Assembly: GCF_900155475.1 (NCBI RefSeq)
Contig: NZ_FXAM01000001.1
Span: forward strand, 1,165,501 to 1,229,500
Origin: Methylomagnum ishizawai
Lineage (GTDB): Bacteria > Pseudomonadota > Gammaproteobacteria > Methylococcales > Methylococcaceae
DNA length: 64,000 nt
Direction: 5' to 3'
Part shown: one piece after another, positions 41,463 to 52,100 of the stretch
Layout of the letters: each line of letters opens with the position of its first letter
How positions within the stretch are numbered: position 1 is the stretch's first letter
Program-made: the position numbers and the translations under genes
The notes under the pieces: generated by a model
Told to the model about the DNA's origin: nothing
Databases searched by the model: none
What the model saw: only the letters and a program-made list of their open reading frames with translations

Positions 41463-44400
41463 ATGGCCCATTCCCACACTCGCGGGGCCGAGTTGCTCAC
41501 GCACGCCCTGACGCCTTCCATCGATTTGGCGCGGTTGGTTGAACTGCTCTGCGAAAGCTTAACCACCCTTGGCGGCGTGCCGGGCGGTTTCCTGACTTTC
41601 CAGAACAGCCAGGCCAAGTTCAACGTCGCCGAGGTGCTGAATCGCCTGGAAACCCTGCCGGAATTCACGCGGCTTTGCCAAGGCGGGGACGACGCCGGAT
41701 TCCTCCGGTTAGCCAAGGCGCCCTCGGGCTACGCCAGCGCCAAGATGGGCAGCCTGCTCGCGCCCGGCACCGAGAAACGCGCCAGCGCTGCCTTGGACCG
41801 CTTGCGCACAATCTTCGGCGAAGCGCTTGACCGGGGACTGTCCATGGAGCCCGCCGGTGCTTTGTGCTTCGAGTCGTTGGAAGCCCTGCTCGAAGCACTG
41901 CACAGCAAACTGGGCATCAAAGCCACGGCACCCCCCAGACTCGCCACCGTCCACGCCGTGGGTTTCGCCGCGAGGAACCGCAAGCCCGCCGAACGCTCCG
42001 GGGATGTAGCCCGGGTGATTTCAGCGGTGGAAACCGTCCAGGCCGGTTCTTGGTTCAAGGATTTTCAAAAAGGGATCGCCAACCATTTCCGCAACAACGA
42101 CCACGATGACGACGAGATCGACCCGATCCTCGACGCCATCCAGGAACAACGGGGCATGCCCGGCTCCGAAATCCATCGCTTCGAATCCTTCCTGGCCGAT
42201 GAGGCGCTGTCCCGTGTCCGACTGCGGGTCGGTTTCGGATTGATGCGGGCGCTGGCCGAGAAAAGCGGCCATCCCGGTTTCATGGGCTATGTGTCCCGCG
42301 CCATCGGGGGGTTCGAGCGCTTCGCGAGCCTGTGCGGGGAAGACCTCGAATTGGATGCCAGCGCGGCCTACGGCCAGTCGAGCGTGGTCCGGTTCGGGGA
42401 GTTCCTGCGCAATTCCGCCGCCTATCGCGCCCTGCCGGTCTGGGCTTGGTGGACCACCCAGTTTTTCGAGACGGTCGATCAATCCGACGGCGGGTTCACG
42501 GCGCGCCGGGAGGTGTGCTATCGGTTCACCGTGAACGGCACGGTCCCCGAGACCGGGAAATGTGCCTTCGAGTCCCGGCTGGACCGGATCGAAAAGCGGC
42601 TCTGCGACCCCGATGCCAAAAACAAGGGCGCAAGTTGTAAAACCGCCCTGGCCCAATTGGTTTTCCTGCGCTTGGCGATTCCCGCTGGGGTCGATGATCC
42701 CCATTCCTTCGATATCCGCCGCGAAGCCGAGGACTTGGCCGCGCGGCTGAAAACCGACCCCTTGAACACCGTCCGCGCTCTCTTGCATGAACTCAGGCAC
42801 CGGATTCCCGAGGTGACGGAATTCGCCAAGGCCTTGATCGACACGATCAAGACCAACCCGGATTTGATCGAGAACACCCACCGCAAGCTGGGCAGGTTGT
42901 GTGTGTCCATCCACAGGCAGGCGGTGGACTGGCCCAAGTTGATGGCGGCCTCGAACTTTTCGACCGGGGATATGCTCGCCCGGCCCGATGCGGATTCGGA
43001 CTTCGAAAAATCCACCTGGCTCAAATATCTCGAAGTGACCCCGAACGTGGTGGAACACACGGGTTCCCTAGTGTCCTTTCCGGTGGATACTCATCTGGAC
43101 GAACGCTCCTTGACCCTGACCGGGGAAAAACGCGACCTGTCGGTGTCCCGCCTCGCCGGACCCAAGGCGTTGGCGGTGCGGGTCATTCCCCTGAAACCGA
43201 ACAAGGCCGGTACCGGGTGGAGCTTATCGGACAAGTTCACCGGGGAATTCGATGGCCTGCCGGGTGCCGTGATTGGCTATGACCGGCATAGCTTGATGCT
43301 CCAGAAGCCCAAGAAATACCAGGATAAGACCGTCCTGGAACAAGCCAGGGCGGCCAAAGGGGTGGCATTCGCGCTGCTGTCCTACACCTTCCTGCTCGAA
43401 CTGGGGCGCAGCTTGGGCAGGCGGGCGGACTCCGAAAACCCGGCCCTGTATATGCTCCGCCTGCAACCAGGCGGCAAGCAATCCAAGGAACCCGACGGCA
43501 ACGACACCGTCTATGCGGCCTGCCATGCCATCGAATTGGCCTTGGCCCGGGATTTCAACGTCCGCATGCAGGGACTCGATACCGACGGGGACCAAGACAC
43601 CCTGTTCTTCCGCAAGCGCAACAGCCTGGCCGCCCTACGGGCCGGTGCGCCGCTCAGGATCAGCGGGGATGGCGTCGTGGATCGCCTGTCGATCCTGACC
43701 TATTCGACGCGCCCTTGCGATAGCCACCCCGATTTTCCGGGAACCGAAAAATTCCTCCTGGTGGTCCGCAGATACGATGCCCGGCAACAAGAAGGCTGGA
43801 TGGATATCCAGGCCGGACGCACCAAGACCTTCGTGATGGAGGGCACCGGGGAATTCTGGGATCCCACCCCCGTCCTCGAAGAGATCGCGGATATCGAGCG
43901 GTCGGGCGGACGGCATGTCGCGCTGCTTTCCCACCATTACGGCAACCGCCATATTGGCCGGGCCTCGGAACGCCACGCCCCGCATTCCAGCCGGGATTTC
44001 CTGGAATCGGTCTGCGGCAAGTTCCCGGAAGTCTGCCTTTATCCCCTCCGGCGCGATGTGTTCCCGGCGACCCGGCTCCGAACGCGCCGGGGCGGGGAAA
44101 GCGGATTCGAGGTGGCGGATTTCAAAGGGCACGGCGGGATGTATGGTCGCCGCGAACTCGAACTGCTCCTGGGGTCCGATCCCGCCTACCGGAATTCCCA
44201 ACCCATCTATACCTTCGCCACCTTGGCGGTAGTGACCGAGCGGGGTCGGCCCCAATCCGGGTTCTGCACCTACTTCTTCGACATGGACAGCCGCTTATCC
44301 AACCTGCAATGGTGCGAGGCCGTCCGGCAAAACATCTTAGGCTTAACCCCCGCCACCCAAGCCATCCGCGCCTCCATCCTCGCGGCCCTGCGGGGATTGC

Positions 44401-44624
44401 ATTACCTGGAAAGCGAACGGAGCGCCGACAAGGGCCAAGTCTTGCCGGTCCTGGATGCCTTCGCCTGGGCCAATCCCAGCCAGCAAGGCAGCACGGGCGA
44501 ATGGAAAGTGGTGTCCAGCCGCCGGGGCGGCGACCTGTGGCTCTCCTTCCCGGCTTTGCTGGGACAAGCCGTCAAGGTCTATCAAAAACCCTCCCACGGC
44601 CCGAAATCGCGGGAGGAGCGCTAA
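41463..44624 (+). CDS. Large uncharacterised protein, first gene of a helicase-linked operon
   Basis: A 1053-residue cytoplasmic protein (no signal peptide or membrane segment) that I cannot place in a family. ATG 41463 has a strong AGGAGG site and the stop overlaps the helicase start (TAATG), so the pair is co-translated. Notable parts are an acidic NNDHDDDEIDPILDAIQEQRG near residue 220, and a His-rich SHHYGNRHIGRASERHAPHS near residue 820. A long globular C-terminus contains YTFATLAVVTERGRPQSGF and FFDMDSRLSN. The His cluster and scattered Asp/Glu could form a metal or nuclease centre, but this is speculation. It lies between a toxin-antitoxin-like pair and a defence helicase, so an anti-phage role is plausible. 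A very remote PIWI- or nuclease-like fold cannot be excluded. Confidence 0.8.
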   Translation: MAHSHTRGAELLTHALTPSIDLARLVELLCESLTTLGGVPGGFLTFQNSQAKFNVAEVLNRLETLPEFTRLCQGGDDAGFLRLAKAPSGYASAKMGSLLAPGTEKRASAALDRLRTIFGEALDRGLSMEPAGALCFESLEALLEALHSKLGIKATAPPRLATVHAVGFAARNRKPAERSGDVARVISAVETVQAGSWFKDFQKGIANHFRNNDHDDDEIDPILDAIQEQRGMPGSEIHRFESFLADEALSRVRLRVGFGLMRALAEKSGHPGFMGYVSRAIGGFERFASLCGEDLELDASAAYGQSSVVRFGEFLRNSAAYRALPVWAWWTTQFFETVDQSDGGFTARREVCYRFTVNGTVPETGKCAFESRLDRIEKRLCDPDAKNKGASCKTALAQLVFLRLAIPAGVDDPHSFDIRREAEDLAARLKTDPLNTVRALLHELRHRIPEVTEFAKALIDTIKTNPDLIENTHRKLGRLCVSIHRQAVDWPKLMAASNFSTGDMLARPDADSDFEKSTWLKYLEVTPNVVEHTGSLVSFPVDTHLDERSLTLTGEKRDLSVSRLAGPKALAVRVIPLKPNKAGTGWSLSDKFTGEFDGLPGAVIGYDRHSLMLQKPKKYQDKTVLEQARAAKGVAFALLSYTFLLELGRSLGRRADSENPALYMLRLQPGGKQSKEPDGNDTVYAACHAIELALARDFNVRMQGLDTDGDQDTLFFRKRNSLAALRAGAPLRISGDGVVDRLSILTYSTRPCDSHPDFPGTEKFLLVVRRYDARQQEGWMDIQAGRTKTFVMEGTGEFWDPTPVLEEIADIERSGGRHVALLSHHYGNRHIGRASERHAPHSSRDFLESVCGKFPEVCLYPLRRDVFPATRLRTRRGGESGFEVADFKGHGGMYGRRELELLLGSDPAYRNSQPIYTFATLAVVTERGRPQSGFCTYFFDMDSRLSNLQWCEAVRQNILGLTPATQAIRASILAALRGLHYLESERSADKGQVLPVLDAFAWANPSQQGSTGEWKVVSSRRGGDLWLSFPALLGQAVKVYQKPSHGPKSREER

Positions 44625-47600
44625 TGGATGCCCCGGAATTCAAACGCAGGGCGGTGGAATATGGGCGGGCCTACGAAATCTTCGTCAAACGCGGGGTTCT
44701 GGCCTGCCTGCTGCAAACTGGCCTCATTCGGCATGACGATCCCCGGTGGGCCGCTTGGCGGAACACTTCCCTAGGCCAGGTCTATTCGGCGGTGCTGAAA
44801 CAACTGGCATTCGTGGATGAATTCCAAAAGCGGGTATGCATGGGGTTCCTCCGCCACCTGGCAGCCACGGCCTATGGCAACGGCTACACGGCGATGCGCG
44901 AATACCTGTCCAGGGTGCCGGGACAACAGAAGCGGCTCGACCTGTCGGTCGTGGCCTTGTGGTGTCCGTTGCAACTGCCCGGCCCCTTGCCGCCGGACGC
45001 CGTCGCCGAATCCAAACAAGCGACCGCCCGGGAAATCCACGCGCTGCTGGGCCTAGGCGGCGAACCGGACCCCGCCTTGGTCGGGACGGGCAACCCCGGA
45101 AACGCGGATTTCCTGTTGTGGCTGGTGACGGGGCGTGGAGTCAACCATTTGTTGGCACAGGAATATTCGTTCAACGCCCCACCCGGACTCGATGACTTCT
45201 ATGCCGAGCCGGGGCACTTGACAGAGTTCCTGCGCCATGCCCGGCTCATGGGCAGCCGTGGCGTGTTCTCGATGATATCCGCCGAAGTAGACCGCGAGTA
45301 TTTCGAGCTTTCGGACGCCATGCGCTTGCATCTGAAGGCCTTCACCAGCGAGGACAAACCCCTCTACAAACTTTGCCAGGCGTCCAGTTACGCCGTCACG
45401 ACCCTCCGCGAACTGGAGCGCCATGACAGGTTGCAAGGGCCATGCGTGGCGCGGGCGTTGGCCATCACGCCGGATGGTTTGGAAAGTCTGGCGGCTGAAT
45501 ATCACGTCGGAAATTCCAGCATCGATCCCAGGTTCACCCTGATGGACAACCTCGGGCAGGCGTACCGGGCTTCCCGTGCGGCGGGCGCGGCGACCGAGGA
45601 TGAACTGGTGGAAGAAATCCAGCGGGCCTTCACCCAAACGCTGAGGCGCCTCCCCAGAGCTTTGCGGAAGGGGCTACAGGGACTCGCGCACGCGCCCAAA
45701 CCCGGACAGGACTATTCGCTCGTGTTCCAGGAAACCATCGAGGATTTCGCGAACCCGATGTCGGTGTATCCGAAAGCGCAGGCACTGGAGTGGGTCGAAC
45801 CCAACGGGGAACTCGATGCCTACCTGGGCGGGTCCGCCCGAGAAGCGCTCGCCCAGGCCATGGACCAAGCGGCCCCGGCGGACGATGCGCTGTCGCTGCG
45901 GGATATTCACGCGGCGGCGGTGATCGCCGGGCTAGCCTCGGCCAAGGTCGGCGAAATCAATGTCATCGGGCTGGTTGGGAATCCCGGCATCGGCAAAACC
46001 ACCGCCGTGGTGAAACACCTCTCCGGCCATGGCAGCGGCTATTTCTTCGCCTATACCAGCCCACGGGTGGTCATCAACCGGGAGGTCACCGAAAAATTGG
46101 CCCGGAAGAAGGATGGCCAACCCGCCGGCATCCTGGCGGTCACGTCCAACTCGGAGATGATCGCCGCCGCCGCGCGTTTCCATCAGCGGCGAGTCGAGCT
46201 TGGCTTGGACACACCCCGCGCCGTGGATGGTGCGGTCATGGCCGATGGCGTGGGGAATCTGGCCAAACCCCACGGCAGCCTTTTGGTACTGACGCCCCAG
46301 GAAGCCTCCCAGATCGAACGGGAGGTCGCCGGTAGCCGCTACGGCAAGATCATGCTGTCCGAAAGTGAAGACCTGCTCCAGGCGAAACCGGCCACCGGCG
46401 TGATGCGCGCCATCGCCAAGGCGGCACGGGAACTCATCCGGCTGAATCCCGCAGTCCGCCGCATGGTGCTGACCTGCGCGACCCAGGGCTTGAAGGACAA
46501 GGGCGCACGGGGGACCACGATGGACGCCTTGTCCGAGTTGTTCATCAACCGGGCCGATAGCGGTCCGGCGGCGGTCGCCGAACGCCAGCGGTTCGCGGAG
46601 AAAATGCCCACTATCGTGGTCATGGTCGACGAATTGGCGGGGGATGGCGCGGGTGCTTTGTTCGTCCATGGCGTCGCGAAATGGCTGAGGCGGGAATTCA
46701 TCGACCCGTTTGACGAGCGGGGTTCCCCGTTTACTGTGGTCCTGATCGTCGCCGATGCTTCCCTGAGCAATGAAATGGTGCTGGACCGGTATTTGTCCGC
46801 TGGTCACCGGATTCCCGACAAAGTCTTGATCTCCAAATCCCACGGCAAGAAGCCCTTCGCCTTAGCCGCCACCCGCACCGCGATAGGCGACCGCAAACGC
46901 CAACCGGTCCTCCACGTGATGACCAATAGCTATCCGGCCCGATCCCTCGCTATCGACTACAAGATCAACCTGACCTCGGCGCGGATACAGGAAAAGCCCA
47001 ATGGTTCCCTGGAGACCCCGCGCGAAGCGATCAGGCGGACCGTCGACGAAGCCCTGCTCCGGTCGGCGGCGCGTGAAATCGTGGCGGCGCGGATGAAAGG
47101 CGCGCGCCAGGTGATCTACTTCGCCCAGGACAAGCAGTTCCTGCGCGAGCTTCAGAACTGGCTGGCCGACGACCCGGAAGCCTCGGGCTGGCCGGGCGGC
47201 GAAATCCAGATCATCGACCAGTCGGTGCCCTCGCGCCAACGCGAAAAATTGCTGCAAGAGGAAACCCGCGACCGGATCGCCGTATTCCTGATGACCTCCT
47301 CAGGTGCCCGTGGCGTGTCCTTTCCCAGGGCGGACTGGATCATCGCGTCGGTTCCCCGCTTCAACGTTGAATCCTCCCTGATGGAGATCGCCCAGTTGAT
47401 CTACCGGGGCCGGGGGATGTACCACGACGAAGAAGGACGGGAAGTTTCCGGCGATGATGTTCCCCGCCATTTGGTGATGTTGATCGACGATTACCTGGTA
47501 CACGATGGCCCGCCCGACCGTCGGCAATGGCTGCGCCAATCCCTCGACTTGATGACCCTTCTCGTGATGCTGAGGTCCACCCTCCTCACCCGAATCACCG

Positions 47601-48499
47601 GGGATGCGGGCCTCCGGCAGGACCTCGCGCTGGTCCCGGTGGGACGCATCGGCTTCGAGGAAATCGCCAGCCAGATGTGCCAGCATGTCGAGGACTTCCT
47701 GCACGAATCCACAACCTGCGTGATGGATAGGCACATGGCGGAGTACGCCGGGCTATTGAAGGCCGCGAGCATGAACTGCACGAAACTTTTCAGCCGTTTC
47801 CGCTTGCGGGGGACGGGGCGGGAGGCTTCGGGAACGAAAAGCTTCGCCGAGGAAGGGTTCGCCCGTGGGTATTTCAAGCAGGCCTCGGAGCCGGGGGTCC
47901 GCTTGTTGCCCGAGGGCGAAGCCTTGCCGGAAATCCCCGGATACACCTTCTTTTCGGGACCGGCGGTACTGGAAAACTGGGCACACCTCGACAAGCGCGA
48001 GGAATTCCAGTTCGAGGGGCATCGGACCGATATTGACGCGATCGCCAGCGATCTCTACGGGCAGCTGAAAACCATCGACGCGACCCAAGGATGCCCATCG
48101 AAGCTCAGGATCGCAGCCCACAACCTGCTGCACATCTTCGCGAGGGAGAAGGACCAAGCCGGGAAATCCTATACCACGATCAATCCCCTGAGGTCCGACA
48201 ATACCTGGATAGCGCTCCCGGCGACCTATCCCCAATTCGTGCATGACGGCATCCACGGGGAATCCGACGAGGATGCGGGCTACCGATGCGGCGCACCCGA
48301 TATCTGGAAACTCTGCCTGGGCTTGGAGCTTTCATCCCACGGCACGGTGATGCCCCCCATTCCCCTCTACGATGGCAAGCCCTGGGCCGCCGCCGTCGGG
48401 CGCACGGATCCCTTGAAGCTCGGAACCGTTTTTGATGACCGATATTTCATGGCTTCCAACGAACTCAATTTGTTGAACGCGCTTTTGTTGATGGACTAG
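44624..48499 (+). CDS. Large helicase-like ATPase, partner of the preceding protein
   Basis: A 1291-residue protein with an SF2-like two-lobe ATPase preceded by about 430 residues of unknown fold. Walker A is GLVGNPGIGKTTAVV near residue 451. A Walker-B-like VVMVDELAGDGAG lies near 665. The second lobe shows RQVIYFAQDKQFLREL, VFLMTSSGARGVSFPRADWI and the Arg-finger motif SLMEIAQLIYRGRGMY near 924. A C-terminal region of about 350 residues is unassigned. The ATG at 44624 overlaps the upstream stop and has GGAGGAG just before it. It is probably a nucleic-acid translocase working with the 1053-residue protein. I do not recognise a named defence family. Confidence 0.85.
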   Translation: MDAPEFKRRAVEYGRAYEIFVKRGVLACLLQTGLIRHDDPRWAAWRNTSLGQVYSAVLKQLAFVDEFQKRVCMGFLRHLAATAYGNGYTAMREYLSRVPGQQKRLDLSVVALWCPLQLPGPLPPDAVAESKQATAREIHALLGLGGEPDPALVGTGNPGNADFLLWLVTGRGVNHLLAQEYSFNAPPGLDDFYAEPGHLTEFLRHARLMGSRGVFSMISAEVDREYFELSDAMRLHLKAFTSEDKPLYKLCQASSYAVTTLRELERHDRLQGPCVARALAITPDGLESLAAEYHVGNSSIDPRFTLMDNLGQAYRASRAAGAATEDELVEEIQRAFTQTLRRLPRALRKGLQGLAHAPKPGQDYSLVFQETIEDFANPMSVYPKAQALEWVEPNGELDAYLGGSAREALAQAMDQAAPADDALSLRDIHAAAVIAGLASAKVGEINVIGLVGNPGIGKTTAVVKHLSGHGSGYFFAYTSPRVVINREVTEKLARKKDGQPAGILAVTSNSEMIAAAARFHQRRVELGLDTPRAVDGAVMADGVGNLAKPHGSLLVLTPQEASQIEREVAGSRYGKIMLSESEDLLQAKPATGVMRAIAKAARELIRLNPAVRRMVLTCATQGLKDKGARGTTMDALSELFINRADSGPAAVAERQRFAEKMPTIVVMVDELAGDGAGALFVHGVAKWLRREFIDPFDERGSPFTVVLIVADASLSNEMVLDRYLSAGHRIPDKVLISKSHGKKPFALAATRTAIGDRKRQPVLHVMTNSYPARSLAIDYKINLTSARIQEKPNGSLETPREAIRRTVDEALLRSAAREIVAARMKGARQVIYFAQDKQFLRELQNWLADDPEASGWPGGEIQIIDQSVPSRQREKLLQEETRDRIAVFLMTSSGARGVSFPRADWIIASVPRFNVESSLMEIAQLIYRGRGMYHDEEGREVSGDDVPRHLVMLIDDYLVHDGPPDRRQWLRQSLDLMTLLVMLRSTLLTRITGDAGLRQDLALVPVGRIGFEEIASQMCQHVEDFLHESTTCVMDRHMAEYAGLLKAASMNCTKLFSRFRLRGTGREASGTKSFAEEGFARGYFKQASEPGVRLLPEGEALPEIPGYTFFSGPAVLENWAHLDKREEFQFEGHRTDIDAIASDLYGQLKTIDATQGCPSKLRIAAHNLLHIFAREKDQAGKSYTTINPLRSDNTWIALPATYPQFVHDGIHGESDEDAGYRCGAPDIWKLCLGLELSSHGTVMPPIPLYDGKPWAAAVGRTDPLKLGTVFDDRYFMASNELNLLNALLLMD

Positions 48500-49110
48500 A
48501 AATCATCCGCAGGGGATGGCATTGGCACGGATGGGAGGACCGAAGTTCTGGTCCTTGCCAGCTGGGGTGGGGAAGGGGAAGAGTTCAAACGGGCGTGGTG
48601 GCTAATCGCACTGGCATTTTTCCATGGACTTTCGCGGAACATGGGAAAGAAATTAGAGGACTTTAGATTACCGTCGAGGAAGATGGCGGCTTTGAAATTT
48701 CTTGGAATGGCCAGAACTACTGGATTCCCAAATGGGATCGGAATCCATAAATCAGCAATTCTTCATCAATGCCGAGGGGGGTTACCCGAATGTCGAGATG
48801 TTATCAAGCATGTGGCAGCTAAAATGCAAACGTGAATATTCACCTATTTTTGGGACAGACGGAACCGTAAAATCCAAACGGCCTCAGTCTCCCCAGCAAT
48901 TACCCGGATACATGGCTCATGCTGATGCAGTTTAGAGAAATCATCCAACTCCCCGAAACCGAGCGTGCAAGGCCGGGAATAGGAAAATGCATTAGGCCCT
49001 AGGAACCGCCCCGTGCGGTAAGCCATCAACCTCTGGCACCCTGACTGGGCTATCTCTGGATCGCCAATTACCGGCCAAGCGCTTTGGCTGGAAAAAAACA
49101 AGAAAACGTC
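48500..49110. other. Gap between the two helicase operons with a coding remnant
   Basis: About 610 bp. Between 48672 and 48753 the plus strand reads ITVEEDGGFEISWNGQNYW followed by IPKWDRNP and a stop, which looks like the C-terminal piece of a lost gene. No complete ORF is convincing. The promoter of the DUF4011 gene should lie in the last 200 bp. Confidence 0.4.
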
Positions 49111-52100
49111 ATGGACAGCTTCGAACCGCAAGACCGCTCCATTCATTCCTCCGAAAACCCCGAGCCTTCTACCTCCGAACTCTTTTCGGGCAAATTGACC
49201 CTTGCCGAGGCGTTGCAGAAGGTCCGGGCCAAGCTCCTGGATCTTTCCTCGCGGAACCGGTTGTTGAACTACCGCCATCCCCGGGGTAAGTCGATCCAAT
49301 TCATCGACGCCCCCAACCTCGACTTGGTCTACGTCAAGCTCATCGACGGAAAGGGAATACGTCTCCTGCCGGTCCCGGAACCGCTGCCCGAGGAATATGA
49401 GAACAAACGCCCGGACCCCAAAATCCATGCTGCGACCCTCGGGATCAAGGTAGACGTTGAGTTCCCGCCGGAGTGCTGCGCCGACACCACTCACCAGCAC
49501 ACGCCCAAACTGCAAACCCCGTTCTATCCCGATGGCCTCGACAAGCTATGCCGCAAGCTTTCCAGCGAGGCGCGGACCGTCATCGAGGAGACCGGCACCA
49601 ATATGCTCTATCTCATCCCTGGATTCCTGGAATTCTATGAAAGCGAATCCTCGGAGAAACCGATGCTGGCCCCATTGCTCGCGGTGCCGGTGTCCTTTGA
49701 AAAGCAAGGCGTCGATCCCCAAACCCGGACTTGGAAATACGATCTCCGCTTCACCGGCGAGGATTTCCACGAGAACAAAACGCTCAAGGAAAAACTGGGC
49801 CAGGACCATTGCTTCCAACTTCCGGAGTTCCAAGAGGACGATCTCCCTAGCACTTATTTCGCGCGTATCCAGGAATCCCTGAGGACCAAGAAGAGATGGC
49901 GAGTACGCTATCAATTGACACTGGGGTTCCTTTCGTTCTCGAAGCTCGCCATCTGGGATGATCTCGATCCCGATAAATACCCAGGGTTGCTTTCGAACGA
50001 ACTGCTGCGCGCGATCTTTTCCGGGAGCGACTCCGGGAAAGGGGGCCATACCTCGGAGGATTATGAGATCGACCGGCATCCGCAGGGCAACATGCTCCTG
50101 ATCTACGATGCGGATTCCTCCCAGCACAGCGCCATCATCGACGTGATGGACGGCAAGGACATGGTGATCAACGGGCCGCCGGGTACCGGGAAATCCCAAA
50201 CCATTACGAACATCATCGCTGCGGCGCTCCACGCCGGAAAGAAGGTGCTGTTCGTCTCCGAAAAGATGGCCGCCCTCGAGGTGGTCCGGCAGCGCCTGGA
50301 CCTGGCCAACCTGGGACATTTCTGCCTCGAACTCCACAGCCACAAGACCAACAAGAAAAAATTGCTGGAGGATTTGCAGGAGCGCATCGACATGCGATTC
50401 GCGCCGCCGGCGCAATTCCATGACCGGCTGGCCACCTTGGCGCGCTACAAGCAGGTGCTCAACGGACATGCCGAAATCATGGCTAGCCATTCAGGCAGCC
50501 AATTGGGTTTGACAACCCACGATATTTTTTGGAGGACCGAACGGTTAAGGCACAACATCGAAGCGTATGTGCCCATCGTCAATTCCCTGTTCATCGATGA
50601 GGCGGTCGGGTGTAACTACGATCGGATCCGGAGCCTCCACGATCGCTTAGGGGCCTTGGGCAAATGCCACCAAGCCATCGTCCACTACGATGCTCGGTAC
50701 CCTTGGTGGGGTTTCACCCCACAAGGTTTGAAACCCGGCGACGCGCAGGCGATTGAAAACCTCATCCTCGAAGCCGAATCCTTGGCGACTGAACTGCATG
50801 GCGCCTTGAACGAACTCCAAGAAAGGACCCGATATCCCCATGAACCCGGCTTGGCGGATATTCCAATTCTCTTGACGAGCATCGAGACCCTGGCTGGACC
50901 GCCAGCCCAACTCGATGGCAGGTTGCTTGAACGCCTCACCTCCTCCGATGGCGTCGTACTCAAGGAAAGGCTCGAAGTCCTAGAGGAACTGGTAGAACAG
51001 GTTTCCATGGCCAATGGGCTTCTCATGGAAGCCGGCGGAACCTTACCCACCGGATATTCCCCGGGTGAGGCTCTGCTTGAGGACTTGCCGGACGCTATCG
51101 CCGCCACGCTCCTCCCCCAAGCGCGTTCGCTTACCCTGGGCCAATTCGATGCCAAGGTGGTGGTCACCCGTCAAACCGCCGAGCGCTTCACACCCCTGGC
51201 AGGTAGGGACGGATTCAAGTTCGTCCGTTTCCCGCCCGATTTTTCGGAGGCGTTGGAAACGAGGATGGATGCGGTTTCGCCGATCATGGCTCACAGTCTC
51301 CCTCGGTCGCGACTGATGGCGGGAGCCGCCCTTCTCTCCACCGAAGCGGGCCGCCGCAGGGCAGCGCTCTCTCGTATCCGGGTCGTCGCTGATCGGCGTG
51401 GGTTCGCATTGGACGATACTCCTCCGGGATTGGCGGCACTTGGCGAGCGGAACCTGATCCCGGGCCTACTTCCGGAGGCCGTGGTCGACGACGCGGTCCT
51501 CCAAAGATCGGAGCAATTCGCCAAATGGTTGTTTCCGGATATCCCCCTAGAGGAAATCCACAGGCGCTCCACTGAATTGCGTGCATTGCACGGTCGCCTG
51601 TCGAAGTTGATTGGCCGGGCCGAAGAGATCGCCGGGGAACTGGACCTATCCTTCGATACCCGGAAATCCCTCGCCCACATGGCGGTTATCGCCAGCATTG
51701 CGGAATCGGCGCCGCTCGAGTTGATGGACTATCGGCGTCCATCCTTTGCGCGGCATGGAGCCATCGACCTACTCAACGATGCCGAACGCCTGCATTCGAA
51801 CGAACGTTCCAAACGTCAATCCCTGGAGCAGGACTTCTATTTAGAGGATCTTCCAGAAGCGGACTTGTTGAAACAGCACCTGCGCCTATTCAGGGAAGGG
51901 GATTCCTGGACCCATATGTTCAGTTCCCGTTGGCGCAGGGCCAAGAAGCAGTTCAGGAGCCTCTGTAAGGACAAGAAGCGCAAGCGCAAGGCCGATGAAT
52001 ACGCCTCCGGCCTCGACGGACTGCTCGGTTGGATTTCCATCCGCATCGCCTTCGAAAACCATGGAGCGTTCAGCGAAGCCTTCGGTCCGTTGTTCAAGGG

